A stretch of 14,070 nt of DNA from an uncultured Collinsella sp. (GCA_902478365.1 CABSKX010000058.1:1-14070), one strand, 5' to 3'; positions 6,719-12,918 are shown, counted from the stretch's first letter. The notes: generated from the sequence alone by a model not told the origin. Numbers and translations are program-made.

Positions 6719-6759
6719 CAAAACCACGCAGCAGCTAATGCCCGCCATCCCGCCCCATC

Positions 6760-6830
6760 AGTTGCGGTGATATAGTTCCTATTTGTGCTGTTAAAACGCT
6801 TAAATAGGAACTATATCACCGCAACTTTTA
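6760..6830 (+). terminator. Very long perfect hairpin with T-run after the radical SAM gene
   Basis: Arms of 25 bp (6760-6784 and 6802-6826) are perfectly complementary (left arm begins AGTTGCGGTGATATAG), enclose a 17-base loop and are followed on the plus strand by TTTTA. It lies 41 bases after the radical SAM stop and about 18 bases before a TATACT box upstream of map. Termination of the radical SAM transcript is likely. The stem is far longer than needed for that and is AT-rich, so it may be a palindromic mobile or regulatory element. Confidence 0.65.
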
Positions 6831-6847
6831 TGGATGCGTGGGTGGGC

Positions 6848-6853
6848 TATACT
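6848..6853 (+). promoter_or_regulatory. Candidate -10 box of map
   Basis: TATACT lies 25 bases before the map ATG and matches the -10 consensus at 5 of 6 positions. No good -35 is visible: the expected position falls on the end of the long hairpin and its T-run (6825-6830). Confidence 0.35.
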
Positions 6854-6878
6854 AGCTGCGAATGAAAGGAAGTTAGCC

Positions 6879-7766
6879 ATGTTTGACAATGGACCCGTGC
6901 CCGGCCGCAACGACGCCTGCTGGTGCGGCAGCGGCAAAAAATATAAGAAATGCCATAGCGCCTTTGATGAGCGCCTCGAGCGCTTGTGGGAAGAGGGCTG
7001 GGAGGTTCTGCCCCGCACGCTCTACAAGACGCCCGACGATATCGAAGGCATCAAGCGCTCGGCCGCTATCAACGTGGGCGTGCTCGATTACGTAGGCGAA
7101 CACATCGCCGCGGGCATGACCACCAACCAGATTGACCAGATGATCTACGACTACACCGTCGAGCACGGTGGCACGCCGGCCGACCTCAACTACGAGGGCT
7201 ATCCCAAGAGCGTGTGCACCTCGATCAACGACGTGGTCTGCCACGGTATCCCCTGCGATACGGACGTGTTGCACGAGGGCGACATCATCAACGTGGACTG
7301 CTCCACGATCCTGGACGGTTACTTTAGCGATTCGAGCCGCATGTTCTGTATCGGCGAGGTCTCGGCCGAGCGCCAGCGCCTGGTCGAGGTCACCCGTGCC
7401 AGCGTGGAGGCGGGTCTGGCCGCCGTCAAGCCATGGCTACCGCTGTCCGTTATGGCCGAGGCCGTGCAAAAGACGGTCGAGGACGCCGGTTTTAGCGTGG
7501 TGCGCGAGTACGGCGGGCACGGCATCGGTAAGGAGTTCCACGAGGACCCGTTTGTGGGCTTTACCACCGAGGCACCCGATGTGGACACCATCATGGCTCC
7601 GGGCATGGTCTTTACCATCGAGCCCATGGTCAACGCCGGAGCGCCCGACATCAAGATCAGCAAGGGCGATGGCTGGTGCGTTCGCACCAAGGACGGTAGC
7701 GATTCGGCTCAGTGCGAGGTACAGCTCGTAGTGACCGAGGATGGCTACGAGCTACTGAGCTGGTAG
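6879..7766 (+). CDS. map: Type I methionine aminopeptidase with N-terminal SEC-C zinc motif
   Basis: This enzyme removes the initiator methionine from nascent proteins in the cytoplasm. It has 295 residues. Residues 1-30 carry a SEC-C type zinc knuckle, CWCGSGKKYKKCH (Cys14, Cys16, Cys25, His26), likely for docking at the ribosome or translocon. The catalytic domain (about 45-295) shows YPKSVCTSINDVVCHG with His122, and the di-metal ligands Asp140 (NVDCS), Asp151 (GYFSDSSR), His214 (GGHGIG), Glu248 (FTIEPM) and Glu280 (AQCEVQ). All five ligands are present, so it should be active. SEC-C fused MetAPs are known from clostridia and actinobacteria. The ATG at 6879 has an AAAGGAAG ribosome site about 8 bases away. 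An earlier in-frame ATG (6834) is upstream of the TATACT box and was rejected. A strong terminator follows. Confidence 0.95.
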   Translation: MFDNGPVPGRNDACWCGSGKKYKKCHSAFDERLERLWEEGWEVLPRTLYKTPDDIEGIKRSAAINVGVLDYVGEHIAAGMTTNQIDQMIYDYTVEHGGTPADLNYEGYPKSVCTSINDVVCHGIPCDTDVLHEGDIINVDCSTILDGYFSDSSRMFCIGEVSAERQRLVEVTRASVEAGLAAVKPWLPLSVMAEAVQKTVEDAGFSVVREYGGHGIGKEFHEDPFVGFTTEAPDVDTIMAPGMVFTIEPMVNAGAPDIKISKGDGWCVRTKDGSDSAQCEVQLVVTEDGYELLSW

Positions 7767-7774
7767 CCGTAGAT

Positions 7775-7822
7775 ACGCCGGATGCTGACGGGCACGCTCG
7801 TCTTGCATCCGGCGTTTTATTT
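7775..7822 (+). terminator. Strong intrinsic terminator after map
   Basis: An 11-bp perfect stem, ACGCCGGATGC (7775-7785) with GCATCCGGCGT (7805-7815), is continued inward by GACG/CGTC (7787-7790, 7799-7802) and followed by TTTTATTT. It begins 8 bases after the map stop codon and separates map from the dehydrogenase gene. Confidence 0.9.
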
Positions 7823-7841
7823 GAACGTTTTGCCTGATATT

Positions 7842-7876
7842 ACCTGCCAAAATAAACCTGTCCCTTTTTGGCAGGT
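7842..7876 (+). repeat. Dispersed 35-bp repeat, copy 1
   Basis: ACCTGCCAAAA (7842-7852) and TTTTGGCAGGT (7866-7876) are perfect 11-bp inverted arms around TAAACCTGTCCCT. A second copy at 10113-10147 matches at 33 of 35 positions, in the same orientation. Here the hairpin ends 3 bases before the ribosome site of the dehydrogenase gene (GGAGAGGA, 7881-7888). The CCTGTCCCTTTTTGG core resembles REP-type palindromes mobilised by RAYT transposases; that link is inference. Confidence 0.7.
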
Positions 7877-7895
7877 CGAGCGGAGAGGACTGCTT

Positions 7896-8831
7896 GTGAA
7901 CATCCTGGTTTTGTTGCCCGTCAACGACCGTCACCGCGCGATTCTTGAGTCGAGCGCTCCGGGCGAGGACTTTATCTACACGAGCGCCGATGCCGTCACG
8001 CGCGAGCAAGTCGCCGATGCCGATGTGATCCTGGGCAACATCGACCCTGACATGCTCACGGCATGCGAGCATCTCAAGCTGTTGCAATTGCAGACCGCTG
8101 GCTATGACGATTACTTGGCCGCCGGCACCGTACCGGCCGGCGCCAAACTGTCTTGCTCGGTAGGCGCCTACGGCCAGGCCGTAAGCGAGCACATGTTTGC
8201 CATGGTCCTTTCCATGATGAAGCGCCTGCCCGGCTATCACGATTTGCAGCGCGAGCATCGCTGGGAGGATTTGGGGCCGGTCACCTCGCTCAAAAACGCC
8301 AATGTGCTGGTGCTGGGCGCGGGCGATATCGGTGGCCACTTTGCCACGCTCTGCCGCGGCATGGGCGCGCACGTCCGCGGCATCAAGCGCCATCCGCTCG
8401 TCTACCCCATTGTGTTTGAGGACATGGACGGCATGGACGCCCTGTCCGAGCGCCTGGCCGAGGCTGACATCGTCGCATCCTTTATGCCCAGCACGCCCGA
8501 GACCCGCGGCCTGGCGAACGCCGAGTTCTTCGCCGCGATGAAACCGGGCGCCTTCTTTGCCAACGGCGGCCGCGGCGACCTTGTGGTCGCCGACGACTTG
8601 GTTGCCGCCCTGGAGTCGGGACATCTCGCCGGCGCCGCGGTCGACGTCACCGACCCCGAGTCGCTGCCCGCGACAAGCCCGCTGTGGGATGCACCCAACA
8701 TGCTCATCACGCCGCACGTCTCCGGCTGGTTCCATCTGGCCGCCACGCTCAACAATGTGGTCGACATTGCCGCGGAGAATCTGCGTCATCTACAGGCGGG
8801 CGAGACGCTTCGCTGCTGGATCGAGCACTAA
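7896..8831 (+). CDS. D-isomer-specific 2-hydroxyacid dehydrogenase
   Basis: This is a cytoplasmic NAD(P)-dependent oxidoreductase interconverting a 2-keto acid and a D-2-hydroxy acid. It has 311 residues. The nucleotide-binding Rossmann domain (about 95-275) has VLGAGDIGGHFA with the glycine motif at 141-146. Catalytic residues are Arg226 (NGGRGDL), Glu255 (DPES) and His274 (TPHVSG). The second-strand end reads RGIKRHP with basic residues rather than the Asp that favours NAD, so NADP is the more likely cofactor; this is inference. No ACT domain is present, so it is not full-length SerA. Glyoxylate/hydroxypyruvate reductase or D-lactate dehydrogenase-like activity is possible. The start is GTG at 7896 with GGAGAGGA 7 bases upstream; in-frame ATGs further upstream lie within the map terminator. 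It is transcribed separately from map. Confidence 0.88.
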   Translation: MNILVLLPVNDRHRAILESSAPGEDFIYTSADAVTREQVADADVILGNIDPDMLTACEHLKLLQLQTAGYDDYLAAGTVPAGAKLSCSVGAYGQAVSEHMFAMVLSMMKRLPGYHDLQREHRWEDLGPVTSLKNANVLVLGAGDIGGHFATLCRGMGAHVRGIKRHPLVYPIVFEDMDGMDALSERLAEADIVASFMPSTPETRGLANAEFFAAMKPGAFFANGGRGDLVVADDLVAALESGHLAGAAVDVTDPESLPATSPLWDAPNMLITPHVSGWFHLAATLNNVVDIAAENLRHLQAGETLRCWIEH

Positions 8832-8833
8832 GA

Positions 8834-8860
8834 ATTACGCCGTTTTACAAACGGCGTAAT
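8834..8860. repeat. Perfect 12-bp hairpin just after the dehydrogenase stop
   Basis: ATTACGCCGTTT (8834-8845) and AAACGGCGTAAT (8849-8860) pair perfectly with a 3-base loop, starting 2 bases after the stop codon. No T-run follows on either strand, so it is probably an RNA 3'-end stabiliser or part of a larger repeat unit rather than a complete terminator. Confidence 0.6.
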
Positions 8861-8873
8861 GAGCCGACGCTGC

Positions 8874-8972
8874 GAGCCCGCCGTTTGGCCAATCTGCCGT
8901 TCAATTTCAAAGGCGCGACCAAAAGGTCAGCGCCTTTTCATTTCACGGCACCTTGTCTCAAACGGCGGGCTC
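8874..8972. repeat. Outer 13-bp inverted repeat enclosing a terminator hairpin
   Basis: GAGCCCGCCGTTT (8874-8886) and AAACGGCGGGCTC (8960-8972) are perfect inverted copies. They flank an inner hairpin (8909-8937), giving a nested fold about 100 bases long in the gap between two convergent genes. The function is unknown. Confidence 0.6.
8909..8938. terminator. Bidirectional terminator between convergent genes
   Basis: AAAGGCGCGACC (8909-8920) pairs with GGTCaGCGCCTTT (8925-8937) with one bulged A and an AAAA loop. It is followed by TTTT within and after the right arm on the plus strand, and by a T-containing tail on the minus strand. It sits between the dehydrogenase (plus) and the PIN toxin (minus) and can serve both. 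Confidence 0.6.
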
Positions 8973-9049
8973 TCGCTGACTTTTGTTCGACCTGCGGCGC
9001 TTTGCTGGCGCGACCCTACCTGTGGGCTCTCGCTGGCCATTATTCGACC
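8967..9049. repeat. Imperfect direct repeat pair in the convergent intergenic region
   Basis: GGGCTCTCGCTGACTTTTGT (8967 onward, unit ending at 8992) recurs at 9024-9049 as GGGCTCTCGCTGGCCATTAT plus TCGACC. The two 26-base units agree at 22 positions, 57 bases apart. The first overlaps the right arm of the outer inverted repeat. No open frame with coding character covers this stretch. Confidence 0.5.
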
Positions 9050-9063
9050 AGAGGGGTCTAGCG

Positions 9064-9558
9064 CTATTTAAGTGTTGTTAGATAGTTTCTTGCGTTTTCG
9101 ACGTTCATTGCTGCGACGGGCGCATGCGAACAGAGCTTGACATCGTTGGTGACCAGTAAATCTGCTTGGGAGCGTATCGCTGCCGCAATGATTAAATCGT
9201 CTTCGTAATCGCTATGGAGATTACGCTGCTTGCTCGCCATCCATATGTCACTCAGGTCGCAGGGTACCGGCGTGGCAAGCTGCGACAGCACGCTAAGACA
9301 ATCCCATGCAAGCGAAGTCGCCGCCACGGCGGCATCTTGGGATAGTGAGCCATGCTCTCGCCGATACCATGCCTTATGTTCACTTGAAATCAAATAGAAC
9401 AGATCTTTGGACGATGTCGCCGCATACAGCAAATCCACCCGCACCGTGCATGCATCGCGTAAAAACTCAATCGCCACCGAACGACCACGTCGTGAGGGAA
9501 TGAAGTAATCGAGCCACACGTTGGTGTCAACCAAGATGCGCCTTGGAGCCTCACTCAT
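9064..9558 (-). CDS. PIN-domain ribonuclease toxin
   Basis: This is a 164-residue protein of the PIN superfamily, metal-dependent RNases that often act as VapC-type toxins. The N-terminal strand ILVDTNVWLDYF gives Asp11 and Asn13, SDYEDDLIIAAA (116-127) supplies the central acidic residues (Asp117, Asp120, Asp121), and LLVTNDVKL gives Asp139 in the TND motif. The length is slightly above the usual 130-150 residues. The ATG overlaps the end of the upstream RHH gene by 8 bases, the normal order for an antitoxin-toxin operon with coupled translation. The RNA target cannot be predicted. The catalytic set looks intact, so this is probably a functional toxin. Confidence 0.85.
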   Translation of the reverse strand: MSEAPRRILVDTNVWLDYFIPSRRGRSVAIEFLRDACTVRVDLLYAATSSKDLFYLISSEHKAWYRREHGSLSQDAAVAATSLAWDCLSVLSQLATPVPCDLSDIWMASKQRNLHSDYEDDLIIAAAIRSQADLLVTNDVKLCSHAPVAAMNVENARNYLTTLK

Positions 9559-9931
9559 AGAGCCAGCTCATCTCCTCGCCATAGCGATCCGCATAGGCAT
9601 TCCGTTTGAGCTCTTCGTCGTCCGATGGCTGAGCCCTGACCAGATCGATTCCCGACTCACGGCAAGCGGCAGCGAACAGCTTCGACCCCTGATCCATGAG
9701 CTCGAGCTTACGTTTGGCGGCCTTTTCGCGCTCGCGCTGTTCCGCCCGGGCACGACTGGGCAGCAGGATATCCTCGAGCGCACCGGGGCGATCGGCCAGC
9801 GACGCTGCAAGCTGCCAGAGCGCTCGCACCGCTTGGCTCGGCGTCATACCGGCCCTGGAGAGAGCGGCGTCCCCACTCCTTTTAAGATCGGCATCGAGAC
9901 GTACGTTGATCTGAGCGGCTGTTGTGGTCAT
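9551..9931 (-). CDS. Ribbon-helix-helix (RelB/DinJ-like) antitoxin
   Basis: This 126-residue protein is the first gene of a toxin-antitoxin pair. Residues 7-45 (INVRLDADLKRSGDAALSRA and onward to the MTPSQAVRALWQLA stretch) form a ribbon-helix-helix DNA-binding fold like RelB/DinJ. Residues about 60-80 are strongly charged and helical. The C-terminal 45 residues are acidic and probably wrap the toxin. RelB/DinJ-like antitoxins usually pair with RelE-type toxins, but the partner here is a PIN protein, a less common though known combination. A strong AGGAGG ribosome site lies 4 bases before the ATG and a good promoter precedes it. Autorepression by the toxin-antitoxin complex is expected from family behaviour. 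Confidence 0.85.
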   Translation of the reverse strand: MTTTAAQINVRLDADLKRSGDAALSRAGMTPSQAVRALWQLAASLADRPGALEDILLPSRARAEQREREKAAKRKLELMDQGSKLFAAACRESGIDLVRAQPSDDEELKRNAYADRYGEEMSWLYE

Positions 9932-9956
9932 AACCCCTCCTTAATACTTTAAAATT

Positions 9957-9985
9957 ATCATAAAACTCTATGGTAAATACGTAAA
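9957..9985 (-). promoter_or_regulatory. Promoter of the antitoxin-toxin operon
   Basis: On the minus strand, TTTACG (9985-9980) and TATGAT (9962-9957) are separated by exactly 17 bases. The -10 matches consensus at 5 of 6 positions, the -35 at 4 of 6. It ends 25 bases before the antitoxin ATG in an unusually AT-rich stretch (about 9940-10010), where short inverted words AATACT/AGTATT may contribute to an operator. Confidence 0.6.
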
Positions 9986-10027
9986 GCATGTATAGCAATA
10001 AATTAGTATTAGCCGTGCTCCGTGCAC

Positions 10028-10062
10028 AAAAAGCCGCCGAGGCACATTGCACCTCGGCGGCT
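10028..10062 (-). terminator. Intrinsic terminator of the M18 aminopeptidase gene
   Basis: Read on the minus strand, the 11-bp perfect GC-rich stem AGCCGCCGAGG/CCTCGGCGGCT (10062-10052 with 10042-10032) has a 9-base loop and is followed directly by TTTTT. It lies about 85 bases after the aminopeptidase stop, with the dispersed repeat in between. Confidence 0.85.
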
Positions 10063-10112
10063 ACGCATCACCAATCTAGTTCGGTTTCACCCTTTGCATT
10101 TGCCCAGATAAA

Positions 10113-10147
10113 ACCTGCCAAAATGAACCTGTCCCTTTTTGGCTGGT
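10113..10147 (+). repeat. Dispersed 35-bp repeat, copy 2
   Basis: This copy matches the repeat at 7842-7876 at 33 of 35 positions; one difference breaks a base pair in the right arm (GGCTGGT instead of GGCAGGT). Weaker similarity continues about 20 bases to the left. It abuts the stop codon of the M18 aminopeptidase (TAA, 10150-10148) at the 3' end of that minus-strand gene, so insertion may have occurred right at the end of the coding sequence. Confidence 0.7.
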
Positions 10148-11533
10148 TTAGAGCTCCACGCTTTCGGCGCCGTTGATATGGAGGTCGCGCTCGTAGAAGG
10201 CGGTGAGGGCGCGGATGGCGTACATCACGTCGCGTACGCCGCCGGTCTCGTAGCTTGAGTGCATGGCCAGCTGCGGCAGGCCCACGTCCACGGCGTGCAT
10301 GCTCGCCTGCATGTTCGACAGGTTGCCGAGCGTGGAGCCACCCGCCATATCGCTCTTGTTGGCGAAGGCCTGCGTGGGCACGTCGGTGTCATCGCAGATG
10401 GCCTGGAACACCGCGCGGCTAAAGGCATCGGTGCAGTAGTGCTGGTTGGCGGCTTCCTTGATGACGATGCCGCCGTTGAGTACAACCTGATTGCGGGCAT
10501 CGCACTTCTCGGCGTGGTTGGGGTGCACGGCATGTGCATTGTCGCAGCTTACAAGCATCGAGGCGGCAAGGGCGCGATGGTACGACTCGTCGTCAAAGCC
10601 CAGTGATCCGTTAATGCGGCGCAGCGCGTCGGCCAAGAACGTCGACATGGCTCCTTGCTTGGTCTCGGAGCCAACCTCCTCGTTATCAAAGCAGCAAAAG
10701 ACCGAAACGTCGCGCGCGTTCTCGGCACCCAAAAATGCCTGCAGCGAGGTGTAGGCGCAGGCCAGGTCGTCGAGCTTGGGCGTCGAGATAAACTCGTCGG
10801 CCCAGCCCCAAATGCGCGCATCCTGGCGGTTGACCAGGAACAGATCGCGGCCCAGAATCTGCTCGGGCTCAACGTCCAGCTCATCGGCGATCAGGGCATC
10901 AAAGTCGCCCTGCTTAAGGTCACCAGCGCTGATGAGCGGGCACAGGTCGACGGCGCGGTTGGGCGCAAAGCCCTCGTTGACGCCGCGGTTCATATGGATG
11001 GCAAGGCTCGGAATGATAGCGACCTCGCGCTCGGTGGCAAGCAAGCGGCTCTCAATACGGTCGCCCTCGCGCACCAGCACGCGGCCCGCGAGCGCCAGCG
11101 GGCGATCGAACCAGGTGTAGTCGATCATGCCGCCGTAGGCCTCGGTGTTCAGGCGTAGCGTCTCGCCTGCGCCGTCGAGTTCGGGCACGGCCTTGACCTT
11201 AAACGTCGGCGAATCGCTGTGCGACGCCGTCAGCTGAAAATGGTAGTCGCCGGCAACGCCGTCCTCGCCCCACGTCGCGCCCAGGTCCTCGCCCACCTTA
11301 AAGGCAACAACGCTCGAGGTGTTGCGCTGCGTGTAATAACGCCCGCCCGGCTCGATGTCCCACGCCGCATTCTCGGGCAGGTAGGTAAAGCCCGCCTCGT
11401 CGAGCTCGGCCATAATGGTCGCTGCCGTATGGAACATGCTGGGGCATGCCTCGATAAAGTCGATAAGGTCGTTGGCGGCCTCGATATCGTCGGCCGTCAC
11501 ATGCGCGCGCTCGGGCGTTTCCTGATCCGTCAT
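10148..11533 (-). CDS. M18 family aminopeptidase
   Basis: This cytoplasmic zinc metallopeptidase removes N-terminal residues, often acidic ones, from peptides. From the ATG at 11533 it has 461 residues, normal for the family. Conserved blocks are SPSMFHTA-like CPSMFHTA (30-37), TASHSDSPTFKVK with His105, KLDDLACA with Asp255, DNEEVGSET with Glu285 and Glu286, SCDNAHAVHPNHAEK with Asp331, GGSTLGN (398-404) and AMHSSYE with His425. The expected co-catalytic ligand set is complete, so it should be active; the enzymes of this family form dodecameric shells. A longer start at 11644 has a good AAAAGGAG site 7 bases away and would add 37 residues of no recognised similarity. The shorter start, with a GGGGAG site 3 to 5 bases away, fits the family's N-terminus better. 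It is divergent from the Ntn hydrolase gene. Confidence 0.92.
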   Translation of the reverse strand: MTDQETPERAHVTADDIEAANDLIDFIEACPSMFHTAATIMAELDEAGFTYLPENAAWDIEPGGRYYTQRNTSSVVAFKVGEDLGATWGEDGVAGDYHFQLTASHSDSPTFKVKAVPELDGAGETLRLNTEAYGGMIDYTWFDRPLALAGRVLVREGDRIESRLLATEREVAIIPSLAIHMNRGVNEGFAPNRAVDLCPLISAGDLKQGDFDALIADELDVEPEQILGRDLFLVNRQDARIWGWADEFISTPKLDDLACAYTSLQAFLGAENARDVSVFCCFDNEEVGSETKQGAMSTFLADALRRINGSLGFDDESYHRALAASMLVSCDNAHAVHPNHAEKCDARNQVVLNGGIVIKEAANQHYCTDAFSRAVFQAICDDTDVPTQAFANKSDMAGGSTLGNLSNMQASMHAVDVGLPQLAMHSSYETGGVRDVMYAIRALTAFYERDLHINGAESVEL

Positions 11534-11694
11534 GCTCTCCCCTTTCGCTGGGTTGATGGTCCCCTCCAGCATACCCCGCCACGCCAGCGCCGCGCTCTTC
11601 ATTCCATGTTTAATCCCGCGCCACTCACCAAGTTGAGCCATCATGCCCGCGCTCCTTTTGCGACAATTGCGCTAACAGGACGAAAGGAGCCGTC

Positions 11695-12780
11695 ATGAAG
11701 CCACGTAACATTGCCATCGCCTGCGGTGCCGCGGGTGTCGCCGTCGGCCTTGCCGCTGCCGCCGGCATCGTTTACCGCAAGCAAATCAAGTCCGCCGCGT
11801 CACTCAAACGCTTGACCGGCTACGCGGATGGCTATGACCTGTACGCAATCGACATCGCCTACGACTACGACCTTGACCGCATCATCGCCGCTGGCGTGCG
11901 CGACGACCAGGCCTACATCGATGCCGTGGTGGCGCAGGTGCTGCCCGGTGTGCCGGCACATGTCCAGGCGCCCCAGTTTGCCTGCAGCGCTTTTGTCGCC
12001 GTAGATGCCGAAGGCCGCGTGCGCACCGGCCGTAATTACGACTTTAAGGACGACACCTCGGCGCTGCTGGTGCGCAATCACCCACGCGGCGGCTATGCCT
12101 CCATCGGGTTTGCCGCCCTTAACAACCTGGGCGCCAACACTCCGCTTGACTCCGTCGCGGGACGTACCGCCGCACTCATGGGCCCGTTTGCCCAGCTCGA
12201 CGGTGTTAACGAATGCGGCGTGTCCATTGCCGTACTCACTCTGGATTCCAAGCCCTGTGACCAGGACACGCAGCGCCCCGTCATCAATACCTCGCTCGCC
12301 ATCCGCCTGGTGCTCGACCGTGCCGCCACCACGCAAGAAGCTGTCGACCTGCTTTCCGCCTACGACATGCACGCCATGGCAGGACGCGATTACCACTTCT
12401 TTATCAACGACGCCGCCGGTGACGCGCGCGTAGTAGAGTGGGATCCGCGCGATCCGGACCGTGCTTTCAAAGCGACTCCTGTACGCCAGGTTACGAACTT
12501 CTACGCCTGCTATGGCGACGAAGTTCTGCCCAACCAAAAGAATGACGAGCTGGGCCATGGTAAAGAGCGCGCCGTCGCAATCGCCGATGTCCTTGACGCC
12601 CACGCCGGTGCCCAGGACGAGGCAGTCGCTTGGAAGGCCCTTCGCGCCGCAGCCCAAGAGCCCAATCCGGAAGACATCACCAGCAATACGCAATGGTCGG
12701 TCGTCTTTGACAATACCGAACCCGCCGCCGCTATTACGCTGCGCCGCCACTGGGGCAACGTCGATGCCTTCGCACTGTAA
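11695..12780 (+). CDS. Membrane-anchored Ntn-type linear amide C-N hydrolase
   Basis: This 361-residue protein has a short basic N-terminus and one hydrophobic helix (about residues 5-27), so it is probably anchored and acts outside the membrane. The catalytic fold begins at FACSAFVAVDAEGRVRTGRN, with likely nucleophile Cys97, then the conserved Arg113-Asn114 and Asp116 (RNYDF), the ALNNLG block (141-146), and late NTQWSVVFD (331-339). These fit the Ntn-hydrolase superfamily containing bile salt hydrolases, penicillin acylases and acid ceramidase/NAAA. In bile salt hydrolases the Cys sits at position 2. Here it follows about 96 residues, as in acid ceramidase-type enzymes that cleave themselves before the cysteine. 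Substrates could be N-acyl amides, conjugated bile acids or acyl amino acids; the sequence does not decide. The ribosome site AAAGGAG is 5 bases before the ATG. It is monocistronic. Confidence 0.8.
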   Translation: MKPRNIAIACGAAGVAVGLAAAAGIVYRKQIKSAASLKRLTGYADGYDLYAIDIAYDYDLDRIIAAGVRDDQAYIDAVVAQVLPGVPAHVQAPQFACSAFVAVDAEGRVRTGRNYDFKDDTSALLVRNHPRGGYASIGFAALNNLGANTPLDSVAGRTAALMGPFAQLDGVNECGVSIAVLTLDSKPCDQDTQRPVINTSLAIRLVLDRAATTQEAVDLLSAYDMHAMAGRDYHFFINDAAGDARVVEWDPRDPDRAFKATPVRQVTNFYACYGDEVLPNQKNDELGHGKERAVAIADVLDAHAGAQDEAVAWKALRAAAQEPNPEDITSNTQWSVVFDNTEPAAAITLRRHWGNVDAFAL

Positions 12781-12846
12781 GGAGCCAGGCCCGTCGACCT
12801 TACGTTCCCTGACGTTGCTTACATTTCCATACGCTTGAGCTAACAC

Positions 12847-12881
12847 GTTTACCCCCGTATCAACAGGGTGCGGGGGTAAAC
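12847..12881 (+). terminator. GC-rich hairpin between the amide hydrolase and pfkA genes
   Basis: GTTTACCCCCG (12847-12857) and CGGGGGTAAAC (12871-12881) form a perfect 11-bp stem with a 13-base loop, 66 bases after the hydrolase stop. Only TTAT follows, so the U-tract is weak. It probably ends or stabilises the hydrolase transcript just before the pfkA promoter. Confidence 0.5.
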
Positions 12882-12890
12882 TTATGCGCA

Positions 12891-12899
12891 TGTTATAAC
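12891..12899 (+). promoter_or_regulatory. Extended -10 promoter candidate of pfkA
   Basis: TGTTATAAC contains TATAAC (5/6 match) preceded by TG at the extended -10 position. No -35 hexamer is present at the right distance, where the GC-rich hairpin ends. Transcription would start about 12 bases before the ATG, leaving a very short leader that still includes the GGAAGGA ribosome site. Confidence 0.45.
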
Positions 12900-12918
12900 T
12901 TGCCCGGAAGGATTCATC

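Noticed and set aside
5954..6748. A 264-codon minus-strand open frame opposite the radical SAM gene
   Set aside because: The plus strand carries the CxxxCxxC motif and a good ribosome site; the antisense product has no family features.
7782..7895. ATG start at 7782 for the dehydrogenase
   Set aside because: It lies within the map terminator stem and would translate the dispersed repeat. The GTG at 7896 has a ribosome site and opens directly on the first strand of the domain.
7752..8789. A 345-codon minus-strand open frame opposite the dehydrogenase
   Set aside because: It is antisense to a gene with clear catalytic motifs, runs through the map terminator, and its His/Val/Gly-rich composition is that of an antisense shadow.
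8861..9060. Possible CRISPR or tandem-repeat array suggested by GGGCTCTCGCTG copies
   Set aside because: Only two imperfect direct copies exist, with one spacer and no adjacent cas genes.
9988..10176. Small plus-strand open frame of 62 codons
   Set aside because: It spans the antitoxin promoter region, a terminator hairpin and the dispersed repeat, and runs into the 3' end of the M18 gene; no ribosome site or family features.
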